Source: Candidatus Aquicultor sp.
Lineage (GTDB): Bacteria; Actinomycetota; Aquicultoria; Aquicultorales; Aquicultoraceae
NCBI GenBank assembly: GCA_036504445.1
Contig: DASXVE010000004.1
Location: 1 to 34,335, forward strand
DNA length: 34,335 bases
Direction: 5' to 3'
Below the pieces are notes generated by a model. The model was given only the letters and a program-made list of their open reading frames with translations. It did no database searches and was not told the DNA's origin. Of the stretch, positions 7,704 to 16,538 are shown piece after piece (within the stretch, counting starts at the first letter, position 1; each line of letters begins with the position of its first letter). The position numbers and the translations under genes are program-made.

Positions 7704-8283
7704 CAGCAACCCCAAAGAACATTAGTTTGATCTTGTCCCACTCTTCCGAAGCACCCATATAGAAATGGATGACCGTAAACATGATGAAGAACCACATCAA
7801 GAAGAGATGCAACTGGCGAACGGCTTGCAGCCCGCCAAGAATGTTCCCTACAAACGCGATGGAACCCGAAGCGTTGTAGAAAAGCGCAAGACCCGTAAGG
7901 ATCTGGACAATGTACAGAACAGCCAGGAACAAATAGGTCGTGTTCTGCAGAATTCGATCTTGCATGCCCTCGGGCCAGTGGTCATACATCAGATAGTGAC
8001 GGCCTGTTGCCTTGAGAACTTTGCCGTTAAACCATCTCTGTGCGATGTACTTCCTCCAGTCACCGCCTTTACCGAAGAACGCCCAGTACACACGAAGCAT
8101 GAAGTTCGTGGTAAATATCCACATGAAGATGAAGTGAGTCAGCCTCATGAAACCCATGCTGAACGTAGCGGTCATAAACGGGCTGTGAATGTACCAGCCT
8201 GATATTGAGAGCGCGATAATGCTTATGAAGTTGATCCAGTGATATATCCGCCTTGAGACGGAAATCTCGGAACTTTTAGCCAT
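7693..8283 (-). CDS. hyaC: [NiFe]-hydrogenase b-type cytochrome subunit
   Basis: The product is 196 residues with four hydrophobic spans at about 17-35, 45-68, 113-138 and 155-177. Candidate haem b ligands are His15, His50, His159 and His173, the last two in QLHLFLMWFF and VIHFY. This fits the HyaC/HupC family, which passes electrons from the periplasm-facing hydrogenase to the quinone pool. GGGGGTG precedes the start. The gene follows the large subunit by 13 bases and overlaps the protease gene, the usual order in group 1 uptake hydrogenase operons. Confidence 0.93.
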   Translation of the reverse strand: MAKSSEISVSRRIYHWINFISIIALSISGWYIHSPFMTATFSMGFMRLTHFIFMWIFTTNFMLRVYWAFFGKGGDWRKYIAQRWFNGKVLKATGRHYLMYDHWPEGMQDRILQNTTYLFLAVLYIVQILTGLALFYNASGSIAFVGNILGGLQAVRQLHLFLMWFFIMFTVIHFYMGASEEWDKIKLMFFGVADER

Positions 8284-8296
8284 TATTCACACCCCC

Positions 8297-9850
8297 TTAG
8301 CCGATTTGGAATTTCAAGATTTCGTTTGTCTTAGGTTCGATAATATGAACTGCACATGAAATACATGGATCGAACGAGCGAATGATACGAACAACGTTGT
8401 TCGGGTTCTTTGCATCCGGAACCGGTGCGCCGATAAGCGCTTGCTCCATCGGGCCCCTGACATTATTCTTATCACGCGGCGACATATTCCAGGTACCCGG
8501 AACGACGAGTTGGTAATTCTCGATCTTGCCGCCTTTGATGTTGATCCAGTGACCGAGCGCACCACGAGGTGCTTCGGTTAAGCCCTTACCCGTTGAGCTA
8601 TCCGGTACGTTCCACTTCGAGTCGTCGTGAATCTTGACATCGCCTTTGCCGACCATGCCGGTAAGCTCATCAAGCCACTTTGTAACGCCGTCGACGATGG
8701 TTAAGGTCTCGAGCGCGCGGGCTGCGTGACGTGCCACTGCGCCCGGCTTTACGCCCTTCTCGACAAGGCCCATGAGGGTCTCGTTCTGTGCTACGAGCAT
8801 ACGCGCGAGCGGGCCGACTTCCATCGCTTTGTCTTGATATCGAGGGGCTTTGATGAAGCTGTATGCTTTGTCCTTGTCGCGGTTTACTGCGGTCTCGCCC
8901 TGTGCGGGTTGGAGCGCGGCATCGCCGTCATACCAGGAGTAAGCAACATGCTCGGTGATTGCTTCCGGGTCGACTTTCTCGATACTTCCGAGATTGCCTA
9001 AGATAGCACCGGCCGGCAGCAACATATCGTCTTTGCTTGACGAGTTCTGGAAGCCGCCGTATGACAGGTAATTCAAACCGGAAACGCCGACATTTGAGGT
9101 AGCCAACTTAAGAAGCGGGCCGGTACCGAAGGTGACAACGTCTTTTACATAAACGTTCTTAACAAATGCGGCAACTTCAGCAAGAATACCGCGATATGCA
9201 TCGAGCGTCTGCATCGTCGGGTACATTGTGGTACCGCCGACAACGATTGATGCGTTATGCGGAATTTTACCGCCTAAGAGCGCCGCCATTCTCTTTGCCT
9301 TCGCTTGAATCTCGAGGCACTGGAGATAGTGCGCAACAGCGGTTGTAACAAGCTCTGGATCACTTACGTTCCACTCATCCGGCGCATAGCGAGGAGTGAG
9401 CGGAGCGGTATCGCCGGCTTGTACGAGTTTGACGATCTTACTCCGTACCGCCTTGAGGCCGGGATCGTTGCCTTTGTATTTAGCAACTGCCATCACATCG
9501 ATATAATCGAGTGCGGATAGATGATAGAAATGAAGCGGGTGGTCGTGAAGCCACATCGCACCTAGAATGAGGTTACGTACGAGTCTTCCGGCGTCCGGAA
9601 CATCCGCGCCAAACGCATCGTCGAGCGCGAGAGCCGATGCCCAGTTATGCGAACCCGAGCAAACACCGCAAACACGATCGGTTACATACGAGGCATCGCG
9701 AGGATCTCTCCCCTTCAGGAGTACCTCTAAGCCTCTAAACATATTGCCTTCCGACCAAGCGTCTTTAACTTTTCCGTTCTCGATCTCAACCGTAACGCCT
9801 AAGTGGCCTTCTATTCGAGTAACAGGATCAATTTTAATCTTTTGAGCCAT
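8297..9850 (-). CDS. hyaB: [NiFe]-hydrogenase large subunit, group 1 (membrane-bound uptake type)
   Basis: The product is 517 residues. Nickel ligands are intact: the L1 motif RVCGVC (Cys61, Cys64) near the N-terminus, and DPCISCAVH (Cys496, Cys499, His502) near the C-terminus. The 15 residues after His502 form the tail removed by the maturation protease encoded two genes later. The opening KIKIDPVTRIEGHLGV and the group 1 sequence around SFDPCISCAVH are typical. The subunit holds the Ni-Fe(CN)2CO site that splits H2 and has no signal peptide of its own; it should be exported with the Tat-tagged small subunit. GGGAGG lies ten bases before the ATG. The finer group 1 subclass is not decided here. 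Confidence 0.96.
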   Translation of the reverse strand: MAQKIKIDPVTRIEGHLGVTVEIENGKVKDAWSEGNMFRGLEVLLKGRDPRDASYVTDRVCGVCSGSHNWASALALDDAFGADVPDAGRLVRNLILGAMWLHDHPLHFYHLSALDYIDVMAVAKYKGNDPGLKAVRSKIVKLVQAGDTAPLTPRYAPDEWNVSDPELVTTAVAHYLQCLEIQAKAKRMAALLGGKIPHNASIVVGGTTMYPTMQTLDAYRGILAEVAAFVKNVYVKDVVTFGTGPLLKLATSNVGVSGLNYLSYGGFQNSSSKDDMLLPAGAILGNLGSIEKVDPEAITEHVAYSWYDGDAALQPAQGETAVNRDKDKAYSFIKAPRYQDKAMEVGPLARMLVAQNETLMGLVEKGVKPGAVARHAARALETLTIVDGVTKWLDELTGMVGKGDVKIHDDSKWNVPDSSTGKGLTEAPRGALGHWINIKGGKIENYQLVVPGTWNMSPRDKNNVRGPMEQALIGAPVPDAKNPNNVVRIIRSFDPCISCAVHIIEPKTNEILKFQIG

Positions 9851-9869
9851 TCTTTACCGTCCTCCCTTC

Positions 9870-10916
9870 CTACTTTTTGTCTTTATTGCCGAGAACAAGG
9901 CGACCGGCTCCGTGTACAACCGCACCAACGGCTGCGACACCGACAAGCGCCTTGCCTGCTGTATCGATATTGACACTCTTGCCGACACCATTGAAGATGT
10001 CTTGTTTGTCGTAGAGCGGTGAGAAGCCGCCGTAGAACTCAGGCTGCGAGCAGCCTGCACACGGTGCGCCGGCGCCGATACACCAGTTTGCGCCCTCGTT
10101 CCACCATACTTTGGCGCAATCGGTGTATGTCTTCGGACCTTTGCAGCCTTTCAACAGCAAGCAGTAATCACGCTGTGCCGGATCGTTCCAGTCCTGGAGA
10201 AAGTGACCGGCTTCAAATTGACCCCTGCGCGGGCAGTTGTCATGCAGAAGCTCGCCGTAGAACGCAAGCGGCCTGTTGAGTTTATCCATAGCCGGGGCCT
10301 TGCCTGATGCGAGATAGTACATGATTGTAGCAACCAGACGAGCCGGCTTAACCGGGCAAGTCGGCAGGTTGATGATCGGTTTGTCCTTAATGAAATATGC
10401 AACCCCTCTGCCCTTTGACGGGCTTGCCCCAGGGATGCCGCCGTTAAATGTCGCGCATGAACCGGCAGCGATAATGACGGCCGCATTCTTGGCTGTCTCG
10501 GTGAGAACTTCCTTAAATGACTTGCCACCGACCGTGCAGAACCTGTCGTCTGCCGCTGGGATTGAACCTTCTACTACGAGAACGTAGCCGCCCTCTTCCA
10601 TGGTCTTTAGGCGTGCTTCTTCTGCTACTGCACCCGCACCGGCCATGACGGTTTCGTGATAGCGGAGCGAGATTGTACCCAGCAACAACTCCGCCAACGA
10701 TGGATTGAGAGTAGCCAAGAATGACTCGCTGCAACCGGCGCAGTCTTGACCTTCGAGCCAGATTACAGCGGGTTTTTTCGTGGCTGCCTCAGCTGCAAAA
10801 GCAATGTCTTTTGCGAACGCTTTCGGCATTCCGAAAACGGCCGACACCGCGGCACAGAACTTAACGAAGTCCCTGCGCTCTATTTGCTTTGCAGCTAGCT
10901 CTTCCAATAACCCCAT
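9870..10916 (-). CDS. hyaA: [NiFe]-hydrogenase small subunit with Tat signal and membrane anchor
   Basis: The product is 348 residues; GGAGGTG precedes the ATG. The twin-arginine signal is ERRDFVKF (Arg14, Arg15) followed by a hydrophobic stretch to about residue 36. Cluster ligands are all recognisable. The proximal 4Fe-4S cluster uses Cys59, Cys62, Cys153 and Cys187. The distal cluster uses His225, Cys228, Cys252 and Cys258. The medial 3Fe-4S cluster uses Cys267, Cys286 and Cys289. There is one extra cysteine (Cys279) but no sign of the six-Cys proximal cluster of oxygen-tolerant enzymes, because only Cys59 and Cys62 occur near that site. A C-terminal hydrophobic segment (about 320-342) anchors the complex beside the cytochrome. 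Electrons from H2 pass through this chain to HyaC. Confidence 0.95.
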   Translation of the reverse strand: MGLLEELAAKQIERRDFVKFCAAVSAVFGMPKAFAKDIAFAAEAATKKPAVIWLEGQDCAGCSESFLATLNPSLAELLLGTISLRYHETVMAGAGAVAEEARLKTMEEGGYVLVVEGSIPAADDRFCTVGGKSFKEVLTETAKNAAVIIAAGSCATFNGGIPGASPSKGRGVAYFIKDKPIINLPTCPVKPARLVATIMYYLASGKAPAMDKLNRPLAFYGELLHDNCPRRGQFEAGHFLQDWNDPAQRDYCLLLKGCKGPKTYTDCAKVWWNEGANWCIGAGAPCAGCSQPEFYGGFSPLYDKQDIFNGVGKSVNIDTAGKALVGVAAVGAVVHGAGRLVLGNKDKK

Positions 10917-10950
10917 TTACTACACCTCCGTTTAATCTTTTTTAACGCTA

Positions 10951-11376
10951 TTAATTATTTATGAGGCATATATGACCCTCTTTGATGGTAAGAGGGAATG
11001 CTTCCAGGGTGCACTCGACTTGCTTATCTTTGTATATAATATAATGCTTTGTACCACAAGCACTGCAGTACAGAGCGTTCTCTTGCGGTAAGTGTATAAG
11101 CAAGAAACCGTCTGTGCCACAAAGCGCGGGAAAAGCGGTAAGATTTTTGCCTACCTCGCCGACTATAAAAATGGGAGGTTTGCTCGATGTGAGAAGCTTC
11201 GGCTCATTCCGATATTCGCTCACGGGGATAAGGGTTTGATAGAGCAACTTATGCGCCGTATTCCCCAAGGTTTGGAATGGTTCGACAAAGTTCTCTGCAG
11301 CTTCCGACGCCGCAGCGACTCCTCTACCAAAGATGTATTTAAAGAATTCTGCTCTGTCTATGGCTTTATCTTCCAT
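10951..11376 (-). CDS. Small Cys-containing protein heading the hydrogenase operon (Rieske-like remnant or metal-binding protein)
   Basis: The product is 141 residues from the ATG at 11374-11376; a TTG four codons upstream is the alternative. I do not recognise the family. The N-terminus (DRAEFFKYIFGRGVAAASEA) resembles the leading helix of exported redox proteins but has no twin arginine. Residues 65-141 look like a small beta domain with Cys86, then Cys104-x2-Cys107-x3-His111, and later Cys122 and Cys137. The layout (LCGTDG, then LYCSACGTKHYI) recalls the two ligand loops of a Rieske domain without the canonical C-x-H pairs. It could bind iron-sulfur, zinc, or nothing. It lies 34 bases upstream of hyaA and is the first gene after the promoter, so a role in electron transfer or assembly is likely but inferred. 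Confidence 0.7.
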   Translation of the reverse strand: MEDKAIDRAEFFKYIFGRGVAAASEAAENFVEPFQTLGNTAHKLLYQTLIPVSEYRNEPKLLTSSKPPIFIVGEVGKNLTAFPALCGTDGFLLIHLPQENALYCSACGTKHYIIYKDKQVECTLEAFPLTIKEGHICLINN

Positions 11377-11506
11377 ACCTACTCTCAACTCTTATCTTTT
11401 TACGCAACCGAGCGCTTAAGAGCCGATTTGGCGTTTACTTACGGACATTAAGGGATAATGCCGCCCCTGACCTGGTATTAGTACTACAATTGGAGCTGCA
11501 ATTATT

Positions 11507-11716
11507 GTTACATACTACCTCTTAAAAAAACGCATTACTTGACATAATGTAACAAAAACAACGAATAGTTAAGCAAATGCTAAAGGTAATAATAGCACAG
11601 CAGCCAAGCAATGTCACACATCACTCGTTTGGGTTACATATTAGCTAGAAGTAACTCTTTGTGCAGCTCAAAGCATATGGGATAGTATGGCGGCAATTAT
11701 GTTACAAATATGTAAA
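11507..11716. promoter_or_regulatory. Cluster of GTTACA motifs in the hydrogenase upstream region
   Basis: GTTACA occurs at 11507-11512, 11548-11553 (reverse), 11633-11638 and 11701-11706. The last is followed by a near-copy in reverse (TGTAAA, 11711-11716), giving GTTACA-N4-TGTAAA. About 0.2 copies are expected by chance in this 365-base gap. They bracket the predicted promoter and look like operator half-sites for an unidentified regulator. Another copy lies before hypF at 16526-16531. The 365-base gap between hypE and the small gene holds no other ORF of note. Confidence 0.5.
11589..11617 (-). promoter_or_regulatory. Probable sigma-70 promoter of the hydrogenase structural operon
   Basis: On the minus strand, GTGACA (11617-11612) and TATTAT (11594-11589) are spaced by 17 bases, and each matches consensus at five of six positions. 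This would give a leader of about 200 bases before the first gene. A GTTACA motif lies just upstream (11633-11638) and another downstream (11548-11553). Confidence 0.55.
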
Positions 11717-11741
11717 GAAGCGTTGTTCTAGGGTACTGGTA

Positions 11742-12740
11742 CTAGCAGATCCTGGGTAGGATCTCACCGCGCGGTGCGGGTAATATGCGTTTCGTTCCCC
11801 ATTCTGTCTCAACCCTGACAACGGCTTTGCCGCCCACGACTTCGCCGATGACAGCGGCGTCTTCGCCTGCCGGATGATCTTTCAGCAAGAGCAGCGCCTC
11901 GGGCGCCTTGTGCGGTGCTACGGCAAAAATCATTTTGCCTTCATTCGCCATATATATGGGATCAAGACCAAGAAGGGCGCAACCGCCCTTAACTTCCTTT
12001 TTGATGGGGATGAGGCTATCGAACACGAGAATTCCCCGGCCGCTTTGCTGCGCCCACTCGTTTACAACCATACCGAGACCGCCCCTGGTTGCATCGCGCA
12101 CAGCGCGTATACCATCGCCAAGAGGTGCAAGCAAGCCCACCAGCTCGTTCAACGGCCGGCAATCACTTATGACCGAGCTCTTGATATCGATGCCTTCGCG
12201 CAGCGCCATAATGCAATAACCGTGGTCGCCGATGCTGCCGCTCACGATAATTATGTCACCGTCTCGAATATTGCGGGGGTGGTAATCTATTCCCTCCGGG
12301 ATAACACCGATGCCGGACGTCGAGATAAAGACCTTATCGGCACTACCCTTGTCGACGACTTTGGTGTCGCCGCACACTACCGGGATGCCGGTTTCTTTTG
12401 AAATAGCGCCCATACTCTGGGCGATTTGTTTGAGGCCAGCGATATCGACGCCTTCCTCGATGATGAACGATGCGGAAAGCGCTACCGGGCACGCACCTGC
12501 GGCGGCCAGGTCGTTAACCGTACCGCAAAACGCCAGTTTGCCGATATCGCCGCCAGGGAAAAAGATCGGGCTGATTACAAACGCATCGGTGGTAAACGCC
12601 GTCTTGCCGGCCGGCAGGTCTATAACTGCAGAATCATTCGCATTTTTACCGTCGCTACCGAGAGCGGAGAAAAACACCTCCTCTATAAGACGCGCGGTCA
12701 TTTCACCGCCGCTGCCGTGAGCCAGGCGAATCTTATCCAT
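11742..12740 (-). CDS. hypE: Hydrogenase maturation factor HypE (thiocarboxamide-forming dehydratase)
   Basis: The product is 332 residues from the ATG at 12738-12740 (MDKIRLAHGSGG, the family's usual opening). A longer frame to 12779 lies inside hypD. The C-terminus is PRIC, whose terminal cysteine receives the carbamoyl group from HypF and is dehydrated with ATP to a thiocyanate, the source of the Fe cyanide ligands. The AIRS/PurM-type ATP-binding fold shows in VCGDTKVVDKG and DATRGGLG. The start overlaps the hypD stop by eight bases (ATGGATAA). It is the last gene of the hyp group and no clear terminator follows. Confidence 0.95.
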   Translation of the reverse strand: MDKIRLAHGSGGEMTARLIEEVFFSALGSDGKNANDSAVIDLPAGKTAFTTDAFVISPIFFPGGDIGKLAFCGTVNDLAAAGACPVALSASFIIEEGVDIAGLKQIAQSMGAISKETGIPVVCGDTKVVDKGSADKVFISTSGIGVIPEGIDYHPRNIRDGDIIIVSGSIGDHGYCIMALREGIDIKSSVISDCRPLNELVGLLAPLGDGIRAVRDATRGGLGMVVNEWAQQSGRGILVFDSLIPIKKEVKGGCALLGLDPIYMANEGKMIFAVAPHKAPEALLLLKDHPAGEDAAVIGEVVGGKAVVRVETEWGTKRILPAPRGEILPRIC

Positions 12741-13875
12741 CGAGATCATCGCTCCCCTGATAGAGGTAGTAAGCAGCACAGGTACCTTCGGATGACACCA
12801 TGCACGGGCCTACCGGGTTGTCGGGAGTGCAGCGCTTATCAAACAGCGGGCACTGGATCGGTTTAATCGTTCCCTTCAGGATATCGCCGCAGCGACACCC
12901 CGGGAAGAGTTTTACTGGTTGTTTTTCTACATTGAATTTCTTAACGGCGTCAAACGCGGCGAATTCGTTGCGAAATGCAAGGCCACTGCCGGGGATAACA
13001 CCAATACCCCGCCACTCGGCGTCACACGGCTCAAACGTATCGGCCAGGAGTTTCTGCGCCACCACGTTGCCTTCCGGGCGAACGGCGTGCCGGTACATAT
13101 TTGAGATGCTCGGCGTGCCGGCGTTGATATCTTTAACAAGACGCACCAGCGCCGCCATAATCTCCGGTGGCTCAAATCCGGCGATCGCACCCGAGATACC
13201 GTATTCTTCGGCGATAAACCTGTACGGTTTCTCACCGATGATAATGCTAACGTGACCAGGCAAGATGAAGCCGTCAATTTGGGCTGCTTCGTCATCCAGG
13301 AGCACTTTCAGCGCGCCCGGAACGGTCTTATGAAGATTAAAAACGCTGAAATTTGCCAAGCCCTCTTGAGCGGCTATTGTGATTGCTTGCGCTGTCGCGG
13401 GGGCCGTCGTTTCAAAACCGACGCCTAAAAACACGACTTCTTTGCCTTTAACGCTGCGGGCAAACTCAAGCGCCTCCAGGGCTGAATAGACAACCCGGAT
13501 GTCGGCGCCCTGCGCCTTAAGCTCGGCAAGACTGCCCTCGGTACCGGGCACACGAATCATATCACCGTAGGTCGCGAGCAGGATGTTTGGGTTACGCGCT
13601 AGACGCATAAATACGTCGATATCACTATCCGCGGTTACGCACACCGGGCAACCCGGCCCGGAAATGAGTTCGATCTGCGGCGGCAGTACGCTTCTGATCC
13701 CGCTTTTACCAATCGCCATGGTGTGCGTGCCGCATACCTCCATGAGTTTCACGGGGCGTTTCGCTATCTGCCACAACTTTTCGTTGAGTTTCTTAAAATA
13801 CTGGTCGAGGCCCTTATGTGCGTCTACAGTGTTCACACTGGGATTATCGGTTTTCATAGGGTTATCAGCTCTCAT
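12733..13875 (-). CDS. hypD: Hydrogenase maturation factor HypD
   Basis: The product is 380 residues. It shows every family landmark: MEVCGTHT (Cys48), SGPGCPVCV (Cys76, Cys79), GFETT, and near the end PGCRCGDILKG and GPCMVSSEGTCAAYY, which supply the 4Fe-4S cluster cysteines. HypD forms the scaffold with HypC on which Fe(CN)2CO is built. The ATG at 13873-13875 overlaps the hypC stop by 11 bases. A second ATG six codons on is possible. Direct coupling with hypC and hypE fits equal production of the three partners. Confidence 0.96.
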   Translation of the reverse strand: MRADNPMKTDNPSVNTVDAHKGLDQYFKKLNEKLWQIAKRPVKLMEVCGTHTMAIGKSGIRSVLPPQIELISGPGCPVCVTADSDIDVFMRLARNPNILLATYGDMIRVPGTEGSLAELKAQGADIRVVYSALEALEFARSVKGKEVVFLGVGFETTAPATAQAITIAAQEGLANFSVFNLHKTVPGALKVLLDDEAAQIDGFILPGHVSIIIGEKPYRFIAEEYGISGAIAGFEPPEIMAALVRLVKDINAGTPSISNMYRHAVRPEGNVVAQKLLADTFEPCDAEWRGIGVIPGSGLAFRNEFAAFDAVKKFNVEKQPVKLFPGCRCGDILKGTIKPIQCPLFDKRCTPDNPVGPCMVSSEGTCAAYYLYQGSDDLDG

Positions 13876-14092
13876 CGCCTAAGATTTCCTCCCATATGGC
13901 GATTGAGGTTTGCGCTTCCTCATCGGTGACAACGCTTATCGCCTGGCCGGCATGCACGAGTACCCACGAGCCGATTCCGGCATCCGGGGTAAGCAGCAAG
14001 CTAATCTTCTTTGTATTTCCTAGAACATCGACATCAGCGGTAAACATATTCTCATCGATTGAGACAACCTTCGCCGGCACTGCTAGACACAT
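13865..14092 (-). CDS. hypC: Hydrogenase assembly chaperone HypC
   Basis: The product is 75 residues beginning MCLAVPAKVV. Cys2, exposed after Met removal, binds the iron precursor and then the large subunit. AGGAGG six bases before the ATG fixes this start over a 24-codon longer frame. The C-terminal part (HAGQAISVVTDEEAQ) is standard. It shuttles the Fe(CN)2CO unit from HypD to HyaB. No second HypC or HybG is in the window. Confidence 0.95.
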   Translation of the reverse strand: MCLAVPAKVVSIDENMFTADVDVLGNTKKISLLLTPDAGIGSWVLVHAGQAISVVTDEEAQTSIAIWEEILGDES

Positions 14093-14169
14093 ATATAACC
14101 TCCTAGAAATCACATTATCACAATATCCGGGGTCAATAGCAAGTATCGCGTCACCATCCTGCAATGCTA

Positions 14170-16482
14170 TCAGGGCGCCATCCTACCGGCTAGAACAATC
14201 TGGCCGAGCGCTAAACCGCTGTCATTTGCAGGTACATTGCGGTGGAACAGCGGCTCGATACCGCTGTCGCGTAATTCTTTATCCAATCCCATGATAACAA
14301 AACGGTTCTGGAACGTTCCGCCCGAGAGCACGACTTTGTGGGTGCCATACCGCTTTGCTAATATTTCGACCATACGGCAAATCCCTGCGATTACGCTTTG
14401 ATGGAACCGCGCCGCCATAACTGCCGGCTCTACGCCACCAAGCTTGTCTTCCGCCATCTCACCGATAAAATCCCAGGCGAGCCTGAGCATTGCACCATCT
14501 TCAATGACATGCGTATCGTACGGTTTCTCGCCGGGCGAGCTGTGCGCGAGCGATTCCATCCGCATAGCGGCCTCACCTTCGTAGCTGATACGCCCGGTAA
14601 AACCACACAGCGCCGCCGCCGCATCAAACAACCTTCCGCAGCTCGACGAGGGGATACTGAGCCGTTCGCTTGCGCTTTGCGCTTTGGCAAACGGCATGAT
14701 CTCGTCTGCGTCAGGCAGCGTTTGCAGCGTTTGTTCTTCGTCGGCCCAAAGTACGTTTAAAATGACCGCCGCCATGTGCAGCGGGTATTTTTGAACGCTA
14801 TCACCGCGCGGCTGCGGGAACTGTGCGAGCGAGCCGACCCGCGTAACTTCATCGTAATCACCGTAGAAAAACTCACCGCCCCACACCGTGCCGTCATCGC
14901 CGTATCCGGTGCCGTCGCATACTACGCCGAGAGTCTTCTCATTCAGGCCATTGTCGGCCATGCATGACGCAAAGTGGGCTTTATGATGCTGGACGCTTAT
15001 AAGCGGTACGCTAAGCTTACTTGCATACTCTTCGGCGAATTCGGTACTGACGTAATCGGGGTGAAGGTCGCGCACAATAAGCTCGGGTTTAATATGTAAA
15101 AACTCGCTGAAAAACCGGATGCCGTCGCCGTAGGCATCGAGGTTTTTCAAGTTATCAAGATCGCCAAAATACTGGCTGACTATTGCTTTATCATCTTTAC
15201 CGTAGGCAAAAACGCTCTTCAAGTCGCCGCCGACCGCCAGAACCGGCTTGACGGCATGCGGCAGCTTCACGCCCTGCGGCACGTAACCGCGGGCGCGGCG
15301 CACGAAGTACGGTTGCCCGTTAAACTGCATAACCACGGAATCATCGGCCCGGTTGATAATCTCGCGCTTGTGGATGACAAAATAATCCGCGAGATCGCCC
15401 AGATGCTCGTAAGCGTCGTCCTCGGTAAGAATCAAAGGGTCGCCGCTGATATTTGCACTGGTCATAACCAGTATCGAAAGCCCTTCGTCAAACAACCCGC
15501 AATGAAGCGGCGTGTAAGGCAGCATTATACCGAGCGTGTCGAGCCCGGGCGCAATATCATCGCAAAGACCGCTCGTCGCCTTGCGCTTTAACAGCAGGAT
15601 AGGGCGGGCGGGCGATGTGAGCAGCCGCTCCTCTTCTTGCGAGAGCTCGCAATGGTGCCGCACAATATCAAGATCGCGGCACATCAGGGCGAACGGCTTC
15701 GACTGACGCCGTTTCCGCTCGCGCATACGCCGTACCGCATCTTGGCTTTCCGCATCGCATGCCAGGTGGTATCCGCCGATGCCCTTTACCGCCAGGAGGC
15801 TTCCTTGCTTGAGCAGCTTTCTTATGGCAGCTGCAGTTTCCCTACTTGTACCTGTTCTCACATCTATATCGGCAGGCTCACCGTCCGGTGTCGTCACGAC
15901 GATCTGAGGGCCGCATAGCGGGCACGCGTTCGGCTCGGCATGAAATCGCCTGTCGAGCGGATCGGTGTATTCACGCCCGCAATCGGGACACATTTCAAAG
16001 ACACGCATCGACGTGTTCTTGCGATCGTACGGGGCGGCCTTCGTTATCGAGAATCGCGGCCCGCAATTGGTGCAATTGGTGAACTCATAACCGTGCCTGC
16101 GGTCGCCCGGGTCTAGATATTCGCGCAAGCAATCCGGGCAGGTTCCAATATCCGGCGGGATTGAAACTAAAGTGTCCGGCATATGTCGGCTCTCATGGAT
16201 GAAAAAGGCGCTATAGCCTTCGGGGATCGCTTCACGCACAAAATATTTCTCGATACGCGCCAGCGGCGGCGGGCTCGTCTGAAGGTCATGAGTAAAGCGC
16301 TCGATAAGTTCGTTGGAACCCTCGATGCGGATGGTTACTCCGGCCGTCGTGTTAATAACCCAACCGTGCAAACCAAGGGATGTAGCTAATTTATATACAT
16401 GCGGGCGAAACCCGACACCCTGAACCGTGCCGGTGACCTGGATTTCAACTGCAGCGCTTTGCTTATGAAGTAATTGTGCCAC
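14170..16482 (-). CDS. hypF: Carbamoyltransferase HypF
   Basis: The product is 770 residues, the usual family length, from a GTG at 16480-16482 with a weak upstream site. Domains in order: acylphosphatase (about 12-97, with GTVQGVGFRPHVYKLA); two zinc fingers with Cys115, Cys118, Cys137, Cys140 and Cys165, Cys168, Cys187, Cys190; a YrdC-like adenylate-forming domain (about 212-395, KGIGGYHLACDA and RQSKPFALMCRD); and a Kae1-like carbamoyltransferase domain (about 415-770, with HHKAHFASC, GTGYGDDGTVWGGEF and LSGGTFQNRF). HypF converts carbamoyl phosphate to carbamoyl-AMP and passes the group to the C-terminal cysteine of HypE. It follows lepB by 56 bases, and a GTTACA motif lies in that gap. 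Confidence 0.96.
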   Translation of the reverse strand: MAQLLHKQSAAVEIQVTGTVQGVGFRPHVYKLATSLGLHGWVINTTAGVTIRIEGSNELIERFTHDLQTSPPPLARIEKYFVREAIPEGYSAFFIHESRHMPDTLVSIPPDIGTCPDCLREYLDPGDRRHGYEFTNCTNCGPRFSITKAAPYDRKNTSMRVFEMCPDCGREYTDPLDRRFHAEPNACPLCGPQIVVTTPDGEPADIDVRTGTSRETAAAIRKLLKQGSLLAVKGIGGYHLACDAESQDAVRRMRERKRRQSKPFALMCRDLDIVRHHCELSQEEERLLTSPARPILLLKRKATSGLCDDIAPGLDTLGIMLPYTPLHCGLFDEGLSILVMTSANISGDPLILTEDDAYEHLGDLADYFVIHKREIINRADDSVVMQFNGQPYFVRRARGYVPQGVKLPHAVKPVLAVGGDLKSVFAYGKDDKAIVSQYFGDLDNLKNLDAYGDGIRFFSEFLHIKPELIVRDLHPDYVSTEFAEEYASKLSVPLISVQHHKAHFASCMADNGLNEKTLGVVCDGTGYGDDGTVWGGEFFYGDYDEVTRVGSLAQFPQPRGDSVQKYPLHMAAVILNVLWADEEQTLQTLPDADEIMPFAKAQSASERLSIPSSSCGRLFDAAAALCGFTGRISYEGEAAMRMESLAHSSPGEKPYDTHVIEDGAMLRLAWDFIGEMAEDKLGGVEPAVMAARFHQSVIAGICRMVEILAKRYGTHKVVLSGGTFQNRFVIMGLDKELRDSGIEPLFHRNVPANDSGLALGQIVLAGRMAP

Positions 16483-16538
16483 GCACGCACTCGCTTCTTT
16501 CTAATTTATATTTATCTATTATGATTGTAACAACGAGG

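Noticed and set aside
11538-11566. TTGACA on the plus strand in the hydrogenase gap
   Set aside because: No acceptable -10 box lies 16-18 bases downstream and no plus-strand gene follows.
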